From the NCBI GenBank assembly GCA_008933995.1, contig WARS01000009.1, positions 2,078,001-2,142,000 of the forward strand: a stretch of 64,000 nucleotides of DNA. The letters run 5' to 3'. Shown piece by piece: positions 38,856 through 50,445 of the stretch; within the stretch, counting starts at the first letter, position 1, and the number at the start of each line of letters is the position of its first letter. The notes beneath the pieces are model-generated. The model searched no databases. It had not been told where the DNA came from and worked only from the letters and a program-made list of their open reading frames with translations. A program made the translations under genes and the position numbers. The stretch is from Datnioides undecimradiatus (taxonomy: Eukaryota; Chordata; Actinopteri; Lobotiformes; Datnioididae).

Positions 38856-39385
38856 TTATTTCACAGCTTAAAATTCCCTCTCCAGCCTCATCCTCACCTA
38901 ATAAATTGGATTTAATATGTGAAATCAATCCGACACCATAGCGTCTTGCTATTAGCTTCCCGTAGCCACGCTGCAAAAGCATGGCAAAGCATCTAATGCT
39001 CTGCTAAAAACAATATCTTTATTAAGTCAGCTCATTTAATCAGATAATACAGAAACAACCTCCCCTTCTACTCCTTTGGATCTGAACCCAAGAAGAAACT
39101 CAGGCAGAATTATGGAATTAATCATTAATGGTTGACTAGTAATGATCCTGGGCCTTATTGGTAAATTATAATGAATGATCATAAAGCCTGGTCCCGTTTG
39201 GGCCCCTTTAGCTCCAAGGCCTCTACAAATGAGAGCGGAAAAGACCCGTAGTCTGCGAGTATGGGCAGCCCCGCCAAGCGCCCGATTGATTTTCTTATTT
39301 TCACGCCGGCAGCCCGGCTCTGAGGAATGAGTTTTAATTCTGGCAGTGCATGATTAAGTCTGCTTGTGCTTAACTCCGGCCTGTT
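38856..39385. promoter_or_regulatory. putative conserved non-coding block
   Basis: A long complex stretch contains CTCAATTATTTCAC, CTAATAAATTGGATTTAATA, GCTATTAGC, GGAATTAATCATTAATGG, GATTGATTTTC and GCATGATTAAG. It is the largest continuous enhancer-like block in the desert. Confidence 0.47.
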
Positions 39386-40244
39386 CAACTGGAAAAGTGG
39401 ATGCGGTAGGAGAAGGAGGAAAGAGAGCGAGGGTTGTGATGGTGAGGAATGTGTGTAGGTTTGCTTTGCTGAGGCTTCATGTCTGTGTCTTAATGGGTGT
39501 CTGTGTGTGTGTGTGTGTGTGTGGGTGGTGGGAGCTGCGGTTGTTCAGAGGGCCTGAATGGCACCTGTCAGGCCCTTGATTAACGAGGCCCTCTGCCCTT
39601 CAATTCCCCGGCCTGTCACTCAGAGAGGATGCATTAATCTTCATCGCCCGCTTGTCAGGTCAGGGCTGGTCCAAGACACCCACCGGTGTGTGTCCGTATG
39701 TTTGTGTGCCTTTTAATGCTTGTCTGTGCATGTTCGGACGTCGGCTGCATGCGTGCGCAAGTGCGTGTATGTGTCCTTGCTCGTGCGCGAGATTAAATGC
39801 AATGCATGGGTTTGAGCGCATGTGTGAGATTGCTTGGGCGGTGGAGGCAGAGCAGGAGGGGGGGGGGGGGGTGTTCAGAGTCGAGTAACATCAGGCTGGA
39901 CAAAAGTACAACAACGAGACCGCAAGGGCAAAGTGTCTGCAATCAGAAAAGACTAAAATATCAGAAATGCTAATAATTAATATTTGGCCTATCAACAGTA
40001 GGCATTTGCATAATTTATTAAGATTCACAAGAGCATGTGCACTCTGTTACACCCACATCATTCCCTCGTGTGAGAGGTGAGAAGAAAGGCTGCAGCGTTG
40101 GGGGGGGTAGGTTGCTCATCGCTAGTAAGAGTGTGTGTTTGTGTGTGTGTGTGTGTGAGGAGACAGATGGAGAGCAGGGCTGCCGCTCCTGCCAGCCGCC
40201 ACTCGCACTCAGCCAACCAGCGCCACACCCCTGAACCCTCAACG
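39386..40244. other. TG-rich intergenic, no gene seen
   Basis: Contains TG runs at 39501-39523 and 40131-40157 and G-rich stretches near 39858-39871. Looser TG/CG-alternating sequence spans 39680-39830. Confidence 0.6.
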
Positions 40245-40400
40245 CGAGCCATCCAACCAATCAGACGAGCCCAGGCGCACAAACGCCGGCCAATCGGGGA
40301 GCCCGCAGTTCAATTAGAGCGTAATAAAGGGACATTCATCATTCAATTAGGCATCTGTCACCGCGCCACAAAAGGGGAAAAAACTTGGAGGCGCAGAGAG
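40245..40400. promoter_or_regulatory. putative regulatory element with two CCAAT boxes
   Basis: CCAATCAG and CCAATCGG lie about 35 bp apart, followed by CAATTAGAGCGTAATAAAG and CATTCAATTAGGC. A GAGA stretch (40395-40415) follows. Confidence 0.4.
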
Positions 40401-41129
40401 AGAGAGAGAGAGAACAAGAGAAGCCGAGGAAGGAGGAAGAATAAGAGATGCAGGCGATAAATAAACAGATCTCTGCAGAAAGAGATGGATTGAAAGAAAT
40501 AAAGAGAGACAGCAGCAGCTGAGGGAAGGTGCGGGGCAGGTTGGGTGAAGCTTCGGATGGGAAAAAGGGAAAGGAGGCGAAATTTTAAAAGACGCAGAGA
40601 AAGAAAAACAAGGCGGGGACGCAGAGTATTCGTAAAGTTAATTACAGCGCCATCACAGTGACATCGTTATGACTAACAGCCAGCTCTGGTGTAATGAGGA
40701 GCAGGGGAAAAAAAAACAAAAACACAACACATCAGGACATCAGAGACATATCGGGGAGATTATCCGCTGTTGTGCGTGTTATCATAAAAACTTTTTTCCC
40801 CCCATCAACAATGTCAAAGTTTTTCTGTAATCAGCCTCCGAAGAGCAGCCCCATCAGTTTCAAGAGATACAGAGATACACGCAGCGTACGTCTCGGCGGA
40901 TTGGCACAGCGTAGTTTTCAACTTAAAGCGATTACATACAGGACATGTGCCGCTCAGGCGTCATCGTGCAAAACAAACAGATAAGACCAAGTGATCAAGA
41001 CAAATGGATGCTTCTGAGTCGCGCCGGTGGCACTGTTTACTGTTTGCTTTTCAAAATGAGAACCATTTCTGATCTGAAAGGAGGACGTCTCCGCTCGCTG
41101 GGGTTTGCGGTTATATACGTTTTTCTTTA
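40401..41129. other. intergenic, no gene seen
   Basis: Purine-rich at the start, then a short complex block (40620-40690) with GTTAATTACAGCG. The remainder is ordinary. Confidence 0.5.
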
Positions 41130-41560
41130 ATCATCCAGAAGACACCGAGAGAGCCCCAGAACACCCTCGACTCTGTTTACTCCGCCAGCTTCTACCTGAT
41201 TGTGCCGTCAAATGAAACGGCCGTGAAGGCCCTGTCAGGCTGCAGGTCGTCATGGATGTCAGTGATTGATATTAAAACATTGATATCAGCCTTATTTGTG
41301 TCGCTAACGTGGCATTGCGTCCGTTCAGTCTGTCGAAAGCTGTGTGGGAAGTTAAAGGGGTTAATAGCGATCACATCCTTTCCTCTCTACGTGTCTTATC
41401 GTACATATTCCAGATGCCGTACGCTCCATATATTGATTAGATGTTTGTTGGATCATGTCAATAAGCCGTTAACTGATTGGTTAAAGCTCTAAACAATGAG
41501 ACCGGCTCTATTAACTCCCATATTTCATTGCTTATTATCCCTGTATGATAAAGTCGAATG
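41130..41560. promoter_or_regulatory. putative conserved non-coding element
   Basis: About 430 bp of complex sequence with GTGATTGATATTAAAAC, GGTTAATAGCGATC, ATATTGATTAGATG and GTCAATAAGCC. Spaced PBX-like TGATTGAT and homeodomain cores. Confidence 0.45.
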
Positions 41561-41879
41561 TGTGGAAGCGGTAAATGAAGACGGAGCGCCCACTTGCTGC
41601 TGTTAAATAGTTGTTTCTTTATGTTTTGAGGTCATACTTTTCAACTCGTAGTCCAGAAATTAAAGCCGGAGCTCAGACTCTCTGCTGCAGCCACCCGTTG
41701 TGATTTCAAACACGCGCATCACATTGTCTCTTTCTTGTCTTCCATCTCTCCTTCCCCTCGCCTCTGTCTGTCCCTCTCTCCTTCTCACGTGCCAGCTGTC
41801 TTCCAAAACCCCTGTGGTCCTCCCTCCCTCCCTCACCCTCCTCCTCCCCTCCGTCTCTCTCACCCCAGTCCCCGACCAA
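41561..41879. other. intergenic, pyrimidine-rich at its end
   Basis: Ordinary sequence turning into a pyrimidine-rich stretch (CTCCCTC units) at about 41735-41870. Confidence 0.55.
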
Positions 41880-42085
41880 GCAGGAAAATGATCCCTAGTA
41901 AATAATATATCAAGATAAATGATAATTGCTCCGATTTTTGTGTGCTCCCCGTCACTTAATGAGCGCCATAAATTAGGAATGAATGCGGCTGACGGCGTTT
42001 GTCAGAACACGGTCGATGCAAATGCGCCTTGGCATCCCGATGGTTAAAGGCTCCTCTCTGCGTTTCTAAAACTTGAGATGCGCCC
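41880..42085. promoter_or_regulatory. putative conserved non-coding element
   Basis: Contains CACTTAATGAGC, CCATAAATTAGG (41966-41977; one mismatch to the PBX-HOX motif) and GGCTGACGGCGTTTGTCAG. Complex and repeat-free. Confidence 0.45.
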
Positions 42086-42839
42086 TTTGATTCGAATCGT
42101 AAAACAGATCAACTTGCGAATGACGATGCAAGAAGTCACTTAAAGGATAACTTCTTCTTCTATGACTAAACAAAAACAAAACACAAGTACCTGACAACAG
42201 CAGTAAAAGTGCACATACAAACACACTTCCTGTACAGTAATTGCAGATTGGCTGTGGGTGAGCACTCTTGCTTAAGCCCTGTCCCTCCGTCCCTGTCAGA
42301 CATCAAACGGGGGGCCTTGGCCACAGATCGCACACGCAGGCATCCCCGGAGACCGGCTGATTGAAACCTGGCAACGGGACCAAACAGCTGCTTCAAACAA
42401 AAGACATCTGCATATTTCAAATTTGTTTTTCATAAATTAACACCGCAACCTGCCAAAAATCTGGGCGAGGGAGTCTATCGACTTGTGTATAATTAGATAA
42501 AGTTTACAAGCTTTGAAAGTTGGAAATTAGCATGAGGTAAAGGGGTGCTCACCGGGGAGAGAAGGGGGGGGACCCGGCTTACAGGCATGTTTCTGCCTTC
42601 CTTTGTAATGACGGCGAGGTGTTTGGAGGGGTGGGGGCTTGGTAGCGGTTCAGGATAAGGGGAAACATACAAACGCGACTCCTCTGGTGTCTGCTGAAGC
42701 CACAACAGTAGCTCTGTTTTGTTGTTCTCTTCGGAGAGGATCGGGGTGGCGTTTGAGCATGCCGGCAGCCTGCTGACAGTAGGTGATGCTGCTGGCTGAA
42801 GCCAATTAAAAGCTGTCTGCCTTTTTTAGGCTGTGCCTT
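42086..42839. other. intergenic, no gene seen
   Basis: Ordinary sequence with a short GGGG-rich patch near 42564. No exon-like structure. Confidence 0.5.
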
Positions 42840-43225
42840 TGACCTGATGACACCCACTGCGCATTTGTATGCACATGCATGTGTGTATCTCTGCTAAGCT
42901 CTGATAAGCCCCCGTGAGGTGCCTTTATGGGGTCAGATAGCGAGCTGTTTCACTTGTAAAAACCCCTTCAATTATTCAGTGAAGTCAAATCTCCCCTTTA
43001 TCTCAGGCGTGTGTCCTGGTGTGTTTGGGGACAGCAGGGAGAGAGGGAGCGGGCGAAAGAGAGGGATGGAGAGTGGGAAGGAGGGAGGGAGGGAGGGATG
43101 GATGGATGGGAAGGAGCGGATGTCTCCTCAAAAGCATTGCTGCCTAATTACTAGCTCATTTAGATCAGCAACCACAGTTATAAATAACCCAACAGCTGGC
43201 GCGATGGAACCAGACAACACCAAAC
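42840..43225. promoter_or_regulatory. putative conserved non-coding blocks around a GGGA/GGAT repeat
   Basis: Complex stretches at 42890-43015 and 43130-43225 (the latter with CCTAATTACTAGC) flank a purine-rich simple repeat at 43078-43109. Confidence 0.35.
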
Positions 43226-46204
43226 ACGGAAACGCAGCACAATATCACAGTCAGCTGAAATAAGCGTTGGAATGATAATGGTGTCTGTGGTGCGCAGAAA
43301 CAGTCCGATGTGTCTCAACATGGTCGCGCTGTTTACAATCTAAAATACCTCAAATGGTCCCGGGGTAAGGGTGGGGTTAGGTCATAAGAATAGATGTTAC
43401 GGAAAAGTTTCATCCCAAAACTCTGTGTTGATTTTGAAAACACGAACGTCACGTCTCGAGTGTGAATATATATTAACGTCTGCGAAAATGCGCCGCTATT
43501 GTAACCAATGGCTTTGAGATAAGTCATCACAGAGGCACGGCAGCAACTTCCACTTAGTCGCAGCAGGTAAAGATCTTTGGTCGTGGTTGTAAGCTTCAAC
43601 AAAAACACAAATTTCACTTTGTAGGAAACTGAATTGAAGGTAAACATCCAAACAACTGCCAGCACCAAACTACTGCCTGTCTCCGCAAGTAGCGTCCGTA
43701 CAGCCGCTTCGCTGCGGTCAACCAAAGCATGTTCCTGGAGCTGATCGAGCTGAGAAGAGGGATCAGCGCAAGACGCTCGGACGGCCAATCGCATATTCCT
43801 GCGAATTTCAGATACTGTGATCCGTGCGCCCCCAAAGCTGAAGGAGAGGTTTCAAACCTTTCTGTTTGCGTCAAAGCTCCCGCGAACGCCAGGGCTGCTT
43901 CTTCTGTTAAGTGATTATACAGACAACTTGGGAGTGATATAATTACCTCAAACATGGCAACCCTAGTGGTGGAGCTTGTGGAGGTGATAATATATGGTAA
44001 TTACCAGTTTCTAGGGCTGAGCAATCTGGAAAGAATGTATTTAAGATAAAAGCATGAAAACAACCCCGGCAGCGCTTTTACATGTACAGCGTGGTGTTTG
44101 CACTGTAAAGGAAGACAATGGCTGTAAACATTTAAGAAATGGTAATGAGATAAATGCTGCATCCCTTCCGGAGTACACATGTATTTTTGTGCGTAGACGC
44201 ACAGTGTAACAGCCCTCACAAGGAAAGGGTTTAACAATGGAAAGATTAAAATCTTCATCCCCAGAAACCAAGTAAATAAAATGACTGTCTAGACATTTCT
44301 AATTAGGTTTTGATTGTAATTAGTTTACTGCTATTTCACTAGGTCATTGTGTTTACTTGAGGGGAGTGTAAAGTCATTCATATTTGTTTATTTCAGCCCC
44401 CCAAAAAAACATTATTTTTTATAAAAATACACGCACAGAGGAACATAAAACTATCATTTCTAACTTCTCCAAGTATCTGCAAATGAATATTAATTTTTCC
44501 CAGGCATCAGTCGAAGGTGAATGAAAGGTTTTTCGCCCGATTAAGCTGTGGGATCTCGCCGACTGCTTAACAGCGAGCGTCCACTGTCAAATCTTTGCCC
44601 CGTTTACACAAACCCTCACAGGGGAAACACAACTCTGGGGCTGAACTGTGCGCGAGCATCAGGGGAACGTCGGCTTTCAAAGGGTATTCATTCAGTCGGG
44701 GCTCTTTGAGGAAAAGCCTGTGATACCGCGGATCTGCTTTGGTCGTTGTCTCTTGACGGACGTTTTGGCAGCGGATGACGGCTCCTCAGTTCGGGACGAG
44801 GAGACTAAAAGACTGCAGCTCTCTGTTAGCAAACAATGGGCTAGGTTTCTGTTTCAGCAAAGCGAAAGACCAGAGCGAGAAAGGTGATCTTCACGTCCCA
44901 CGGCGCGCTCGCAGAAATGAAAAATCTAATGGGCAAATCCAGGTTTCCACCTTAATATTAAAGATATTGAATATTACAATATATAATATCTAAAATGATG
45001 TGTCATCTGGTGGTTCACTTGGACGGCCGCCTACATGGAACCTGGTTCGGAAGAACAGAGAGCAGGTGGGTGAGATCAAGATATCAGTTTACCGCATTTA
45101 TCTTTATGTTGCTCATTTTTCAGGTTCGCTGACACTCCCGCTATTTAAAAGCCTCCTGAGTCTTTAAAAAAAACAAAAAAAACAACTTTGCCTTGTAAGC
45201 ATCGCTGTCATTGCTACACCGGTGTAACTAATTTCCAACATGTCTAAACGGAGAGTGATGGAAGGACTCGGGGAATAGGAGATGTTAAGAGTGGGCGGTG
45301 CCCCCCGTTGTAGGAAACTCCGGTGAGGGGTGTTCGCCATATGCTCGCCGGGTTCCGAGGGAAAAGGGCTCGGAGGATAAAAGTGAGCGCGGCGGCGACG
45401 GCCCTCCATCAGCGCGTTCAAAGCCTCCATATGAAAATGACTGTGTACAAGACTTCTACTGAGGCCAAATTTAGATCAAAGGCAACCCCGGGCAGGAGGG
45501 GAGAAGAGGGAGGGGGAACAGGGTTGGTTTGGGGCAGACGGGGGAGTTGTGCATGAAATGGAAGTTTGTGCAATGTGATGAGCAAATCTGCGTGTGCATG
45601 GGAATGTTAATAATAATAAGTGGGGAAATTTGTCAATTTATTTTTCCTCCTTTACACTGAGGACGTCAATACCCAACTGGAGCAGTTAACTTGTGATGTG
45701 ACTTCCAGCTGGGTGAAATTAAGTTGTGTCTTTTCCAGGTCACCAAAACTGGCAGTTTTACTGTACAGACGGCAGGAATGAGCTTTTTGATGTTTGCAGT
45801 ACAGTACGTTCTTGCACCAGAAGCAGGAAGGAGATGATTTAAAAAGCACTACACGGCATCATCAGCAAACAATCACACATAAATGATTCTGATTTAGAAA
45901 CATCTCTTCAACATCTACTGTAGATGTAGACACAACGGTAACTTGGGCTAATTAAATTAATAGTTTTGTGCATTATTTCATTATTTGCTCTATGTTTTTC
46001 TAATGTTCTTCACTGTCACTTTCTTTGACAAACCCCAAACTATCACGTACGTTCTTCTCTGATATCTTTCCAACCTCCCTTTCCCGTCCATATAACTGTA
46101 TCTTCCGCCCGTTGGCTCTTCGTGAAGATGCAGATCTTTTAAAAACTAACAAGAACACCTGGGCACTGTAGCTTCTTCTGCCTGTGTCACTCATATTTGC
46201 ATGA

Positions 46205-46445
46205 ATTCGTGTGTAGTAGCAGCTCAGGTCATAGAGTGTGATGCCTACTGGTCAGAGAGTTGGTGGTTCACTCCCCTCCTGCTCTCGCTCCACATAGCAA
46301 ACTATCCTTTGGCAAGACGCTGCACAACAAAATTGCATTTCTTTTCCCTCCTGGGTGTGTTGGGGCCCTGGTTTGCCAGCTGGGTGGAAACAGATGATCT
46401 GCTGTGGCGACCCCTAACGAGAGCAGCCAATTAGGGACAATTAAT
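46205..46445 (+). repeat. tRNA-derived SINE, diverged
   Basis: The 5' part has an A-box-like 'agcagctcaggtcatagag' and a B-box-like 'ggtggttcactcccc' (canonical GGTTCGANTCC), spaced as in a tRNA-derived head. The body includes 'actatcctttggcaagacgc'. The 3' part ends with 'ctgctgtggcgacccctaac' and 'gagagcagcc', a tail I know from very common fish SINEs. The A/B boxes are degenerate, so it is an old, probably inactive copy. Confidence 0.72.
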
Positions 46446-47376
46446 ACATATTTGGTTTGTGCTATTGGCACCAGAGTGATTCAAAACTACCTCTGTGAAC
46501 AATAGTGATTCAAATATTGTGTGATATACAGTAATACAGTGACACACAGGAGGATAGTTGACCTTGGGTACACTATGTTGACGATGGTGGTTCATTAAAT
46601 AAGCTGAAAGCCATCACAACTATTCACATATACACTTATCGCGTACTCACGAATGAACCAAAATGAACTGGATGCAGAATAAAGTGGCCTCAGTATATTT
46701 TAAAACAGTTTTCTCTATGGCCACTCCAGAGCTCCGTACTCATTATTAATAGCTCCTGGACATCAATGGACACGGACTTTGGCTACACATGTAATATTTG
46801 TTCAAGGGATCAATTCATTGTACAGTTTTTCTTTTCACGAGCTGCGTTGACAATGCAAAAACAACAAAGCTTATCTTTTAAAACAATCCTCTTCTGTTTC
46901 ATCACTTGCTGCTCCCCGGCAAAGTTATCTCATCCCCAGGAAGACCTATCAAACACTAGAAGTGCAGAACAGCCAATGTAAACACTCACGAGAACTGGCT
47001 ACGTGTTGAATCGCTGTGTTATATCATTCAGAGATATAAAGTAGAACAGTGCAAATTTATTTGTATGAAAATGTTATTGACTTACAGTATATATTACCAT
47101 AAATCACAATCTTAAAGCTCCTGATCGCACTGGTGGAACAAATGCTAACACTGATATATGAGCGGCTCAGTCGGCGCCGCTCCTCACATCTTTCTTCCAT
47201 CTCTTCACCTCCCCCCCTCCCCTGTGTTCCTCCCTCCTCCCCTCCTAGCTTCGTGCCTCTCCAGAGAGGAGGTCACATGCTGCAGACCTGCTCTGTGCCA
47301 TCTGGCTGACTTCCTGTCATCCTTACCCCAGGAGAGAGTGGCTCTGCAGGGTATACGACTGGAGAAACCCCCCCTT

Positions 47377-47418
47377 TCTCCTCCTCCTCCTCCTCCTCCT
47401 CCGCCTCCTCCTCCTCCT
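47377..47418 (+). repeat. (CTC)n trinucleotide repeat
   Basis: About thirteen CTC units with one interruption (CCG). Confidence 0.93.
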
Positions 47419-47929
47419 ACAGGCCCCTGCACACCTGAGCAGAAAAGGGTGAGAAAAACACACAGGGAGAAAAACACAGAGAGGAAAGAGCAAGACAAAG
47501 AATGCACCGGGAAAGAAAGAGATAAGGACAGGAAGCACAGCAAGAGAGAGGGAGGGAAATTAGAAAAACCTGCAGGAAAAAAACCAAAAGCTTTTAGTGA
47601 TTTTCTCAAGAAGGTCGATTAATCAAGTAAGATTTGAAACCATGTGGTTTAATGATTCTGATGCCATAATAATGACATTTATTTATATGTCAGACAATCA
47701 AAGTGAAGGGAAATCGTGGTCCCCCGCTTTCCCTTTAATCAGAGAGAATCATGTATATTAAGTTTTAATGCTTAATTATTTTTTTTAGCTTGACATTAAC
47801 CGTGAGAATCCAGAAACAACATCGCTGAAGACACTGCGGTTGAGTTCCCGTCGAGGTCCTCCGCGAAAGCACAGCCCACTTTGTTTGGCACCCTCTCACC
47901 TTCCTCTCACACGTCTCCTTCGAACGCAG

Positions 47930-48185
47930 GAACATTAGAATTGGTTAAAAGCGCATACATGCCAGATTAATCTTAATGTCCCACCCATGGTCTTGCATAT
48001 TCATATAAATATAACATGACTGCCGCTCACATCTGAATTTATTGGTTTTCCTCCTCCGCAAATTAGGGGGCCTCCAATTGATGAATATTTTAGCACATGT
48101 GCACTCTGCGGGACATTTATCATCGGCTTTGCTATTATAAACAGAATAAATGAGCAGTCAAAGTAGGCTGCTGCTACAGTGTGCT
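47930..48185. promoter_or_regulatory. putative conserved non-coding element
   Basis: Contains CAGATTAATCTTAATG, GCATATTCATATAAATAT, GCAAATTAGGGG and CCAATTGATGAATATT. One of the clearest enhancer-like blocks in the second half of the desert. Confidence 0.45.
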
Positions 48186-49699
48186 GTACGCAGGCACACC
48201 GCCCCTCTGCACTCTCCTGCTTTAGCCTCCCTCCACGACTGCTGCTGCGTCTTAATTCTGCAAAATGGCTTCCTCTCTGGCATCTCCTTATATAATGTCG
48301 CCTGCACATATGGATACGGGCGTAGCGTCGTGCAGTATATTGCAGGTAGGCCCATAAATGGTGAGTACGGAGATCATGACAGGAAGGTCTTGCACCTAAT
48401 ATGTAACACCTAAAGCAGAGCTGCAGTCAAGACAACCTTAGTTGAATCTATGTTAAGTGAAGCCCTAAGGGGGTCGAGACAGAGGTTAATTGGATATACT
48501 AAAATTATGTTTTTTCATTACAGACATTAAGTTTTGGAGGTTAGCCTAATAAAAAGGATGAAATTTTTAAAATAAAGGTATTGCTTAACTCTGAGATCCT
48601 TTTTCCCCCCCATCCTTGTTGCTAAGCTAATCATCGCCCTCTGCATGGCGCTCTCTGGGGATCATCCGTCAATCAAATAGTTTGGATGGTGCTGTTGATG
48701 TCTTTCTCATTGGATTTCTGATGATGAAGTTTCAGTTTTCCACAGGGGTTTGCAGTAAAAAAGGCAAACATTAAGGAATATCAGAGGTCAACGTAGTTCT
48801 TTAGTGACGAATTGACTTCTTATTTCATAATTTTGATATCTTTACTGTGATCCTAGCTCCAAAACAACTGGGGACTGGTAACTGTGTTCAGTAAATGTTT
48901 GATCGCAATCCTGAAATCACACCAGTCGTGATGGCCAGCGAGATAATGGACCAGAAATCCAAATCAAAATGGGACCACAGCTATTCTCCTTTGATGTCCT
49001 CCTCTCATCTTCCTCCTCTTCATCTCAACCATCCACTGCCGGTTGAGAGTGCAGTTGGACGCCCTTTAGCACTTCCTTTTCGCCCCATGTGACCAAAAGG
49101 GCTGCTGGGATTCTTTCAGAAGGACGCCAAACCACCTTAGGCTGCATCTAACCACTGCTGAAGCCCACTGATCTGACACTGCAGAACCAGGCATTGTTTC
49201 AAATGCTTTCATTCACAGTCCCAGCCATTGGCAAACACTGTGAAATGGGTGAAATCCCAGCTTGGTGAAGCTGGCACAGACAACCCAGCATCCTGGATCC
49301 CTTCCACTTCAGAGAGCTCTGCCACATGCTAACTGTCATCCACGAGGCACTGCTAGCCCAAAGGGGGGTCTGGCAGAATGGGTGTGGGGTTGAGGGAGGA
49401 TTGGGGGGGGGGGTTATAAACACTGGGATATACCCTTCTCATACAAACATGGAAGAAAACATGGCCTCCTTGGAGATGCAGCACCAGAGGCCATCAGAGG
49501 TGATCATTATTTATGCAGACGCTATTCTGAGTTGAGCCTCATATTCTCCAGCTTGTCTCGCTCACCTGGCATCTGCCCAGTGTGCACCAATCCCTGGGAT
49601 CCACAGCAATGATGATCCCCCCCCCCCGTCTGCCTCACACACACATTCACACACAAACCTCCTTGTCCTCATTGCTGTCTACGCCTGGTAGATCCCCTG
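48186..49699. other. intergenic, no gene seen
   Basis: Unique-looking sequence. A CpG-poor, exon-like composition at 48950-49420 has no sustained open frame on either strand. Short C and G homopolymers lie at 49614-49627 and near 49405. Confidence 0.45.
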
Positions 49700-49850
49700 G
49701 CATGTTCACTCCTCCTCCATAAACACTAGCAGCTGCTTGGGCAATTAGCCATTAGCTCTTTACTTTTTACTATAATACCCGGTCCTCAGAAATCTCCACA
49801 ATTAGCTCCTTAATTGCTTCTAAACAACCCAGGCGTAACCAATAAATGGA
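49700..49850. promoter_or_regulatory. putative conserved non-coding element
   Basis: Contains GGCAATTAGCCATTAGC, CACAATTAGCTCCTTAATTG and CCAATAAATGG, so homeodomain cores are dense. Confidence 0.42.
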
Positions 49851-49964
49851 AGAAGGCGGTAGGTAGTTAGGTGAAGAGACAGGCTTCTGGGAAGGAATCA
49901 AGCTAGCTTGGAGAATTCGGGCTAAACTGCTCTTCCTCTCTCCTCCCCGCGCAGCCTGTGGCAA

Positions 49965-49984
49965 TTTTTTTTTTTTTTTTTTTT
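49965..49984 (+). repeat. poly-T run
   Basis: Twenty consecutive T residues after a pyrimidine-rich stretch. Confidence 0.92.
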
Positions 49985-50149
49985 CTGCTGTGACACGGCT
50001 TGGAAAGGGTTGCAGACGAGGAGGGGAGCGGGTAAAAACACAAGGCAGCAGAGGGCTGATGCCTCATATTCAAATTGAAACCGACACATCCACATCCTTT
50101 ATTCTGTGGTCTAACTATCACTTCTGAGCAATGCTAACATTCAGTGTGA

Positions 50150-50445
50150 CAGAGGGTGTTACGGTGACTTTTAGACGGGCGGGAGTCGGCGCCCCCCGGG
50201 CGTGGATTTGCGTGGCAGCGTGATATGACACAACTCGCTTGACAGAGCAATGGGGATACCCCCAAGATTAGCTGAATGCATTAAAGAGGGGCATGAAACG
50301 CAGCTAACTGTTGATTAAATCGCTGTTATATCCACGCTGGCAGTTCCAGTTAACCTGTTTAACATTGACAACAGCTATGCCACTAACATGACAGCGGCCC
50401 ATAGGCCTAAATGTGCTGTTTGCTGTGCGTGGCATCACAACAGAC
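50150..50445. promoter_or_regulatory. putative conserved non-coding element
   Basis: Complex block with CCAAGATTAGCTGAATGC, GTTGATTAAATCGC and three short TGACA cores. Repeat-free. Confidence 0.38.

Larger units (their letters stand above)
43226..47929. other. intergenic, mostly ordinary, with one SINE
   Basis: Sequence at 43330-43960 has the mixed look of an old repeat with GGGTGGGGTTAGG, but I cannot name it. The SINE at 46205-46445 is listed separately. CCATAAATCA (PBX-HOX) lies at 47097-47106. A (CTC)n run with a following A/G-rich stretch (47377-47610) creates a meaningless open frame. Confidence 0.5.

Noticed and set aside
47158-47622. 154-codon + strand frame with a proline run and a Lys/Glu/Arg-rich tail
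   Set aside because: It is produced by a CTC repeat followed by A/G-rich sequence. No domain, no splice context and no family resemblance.
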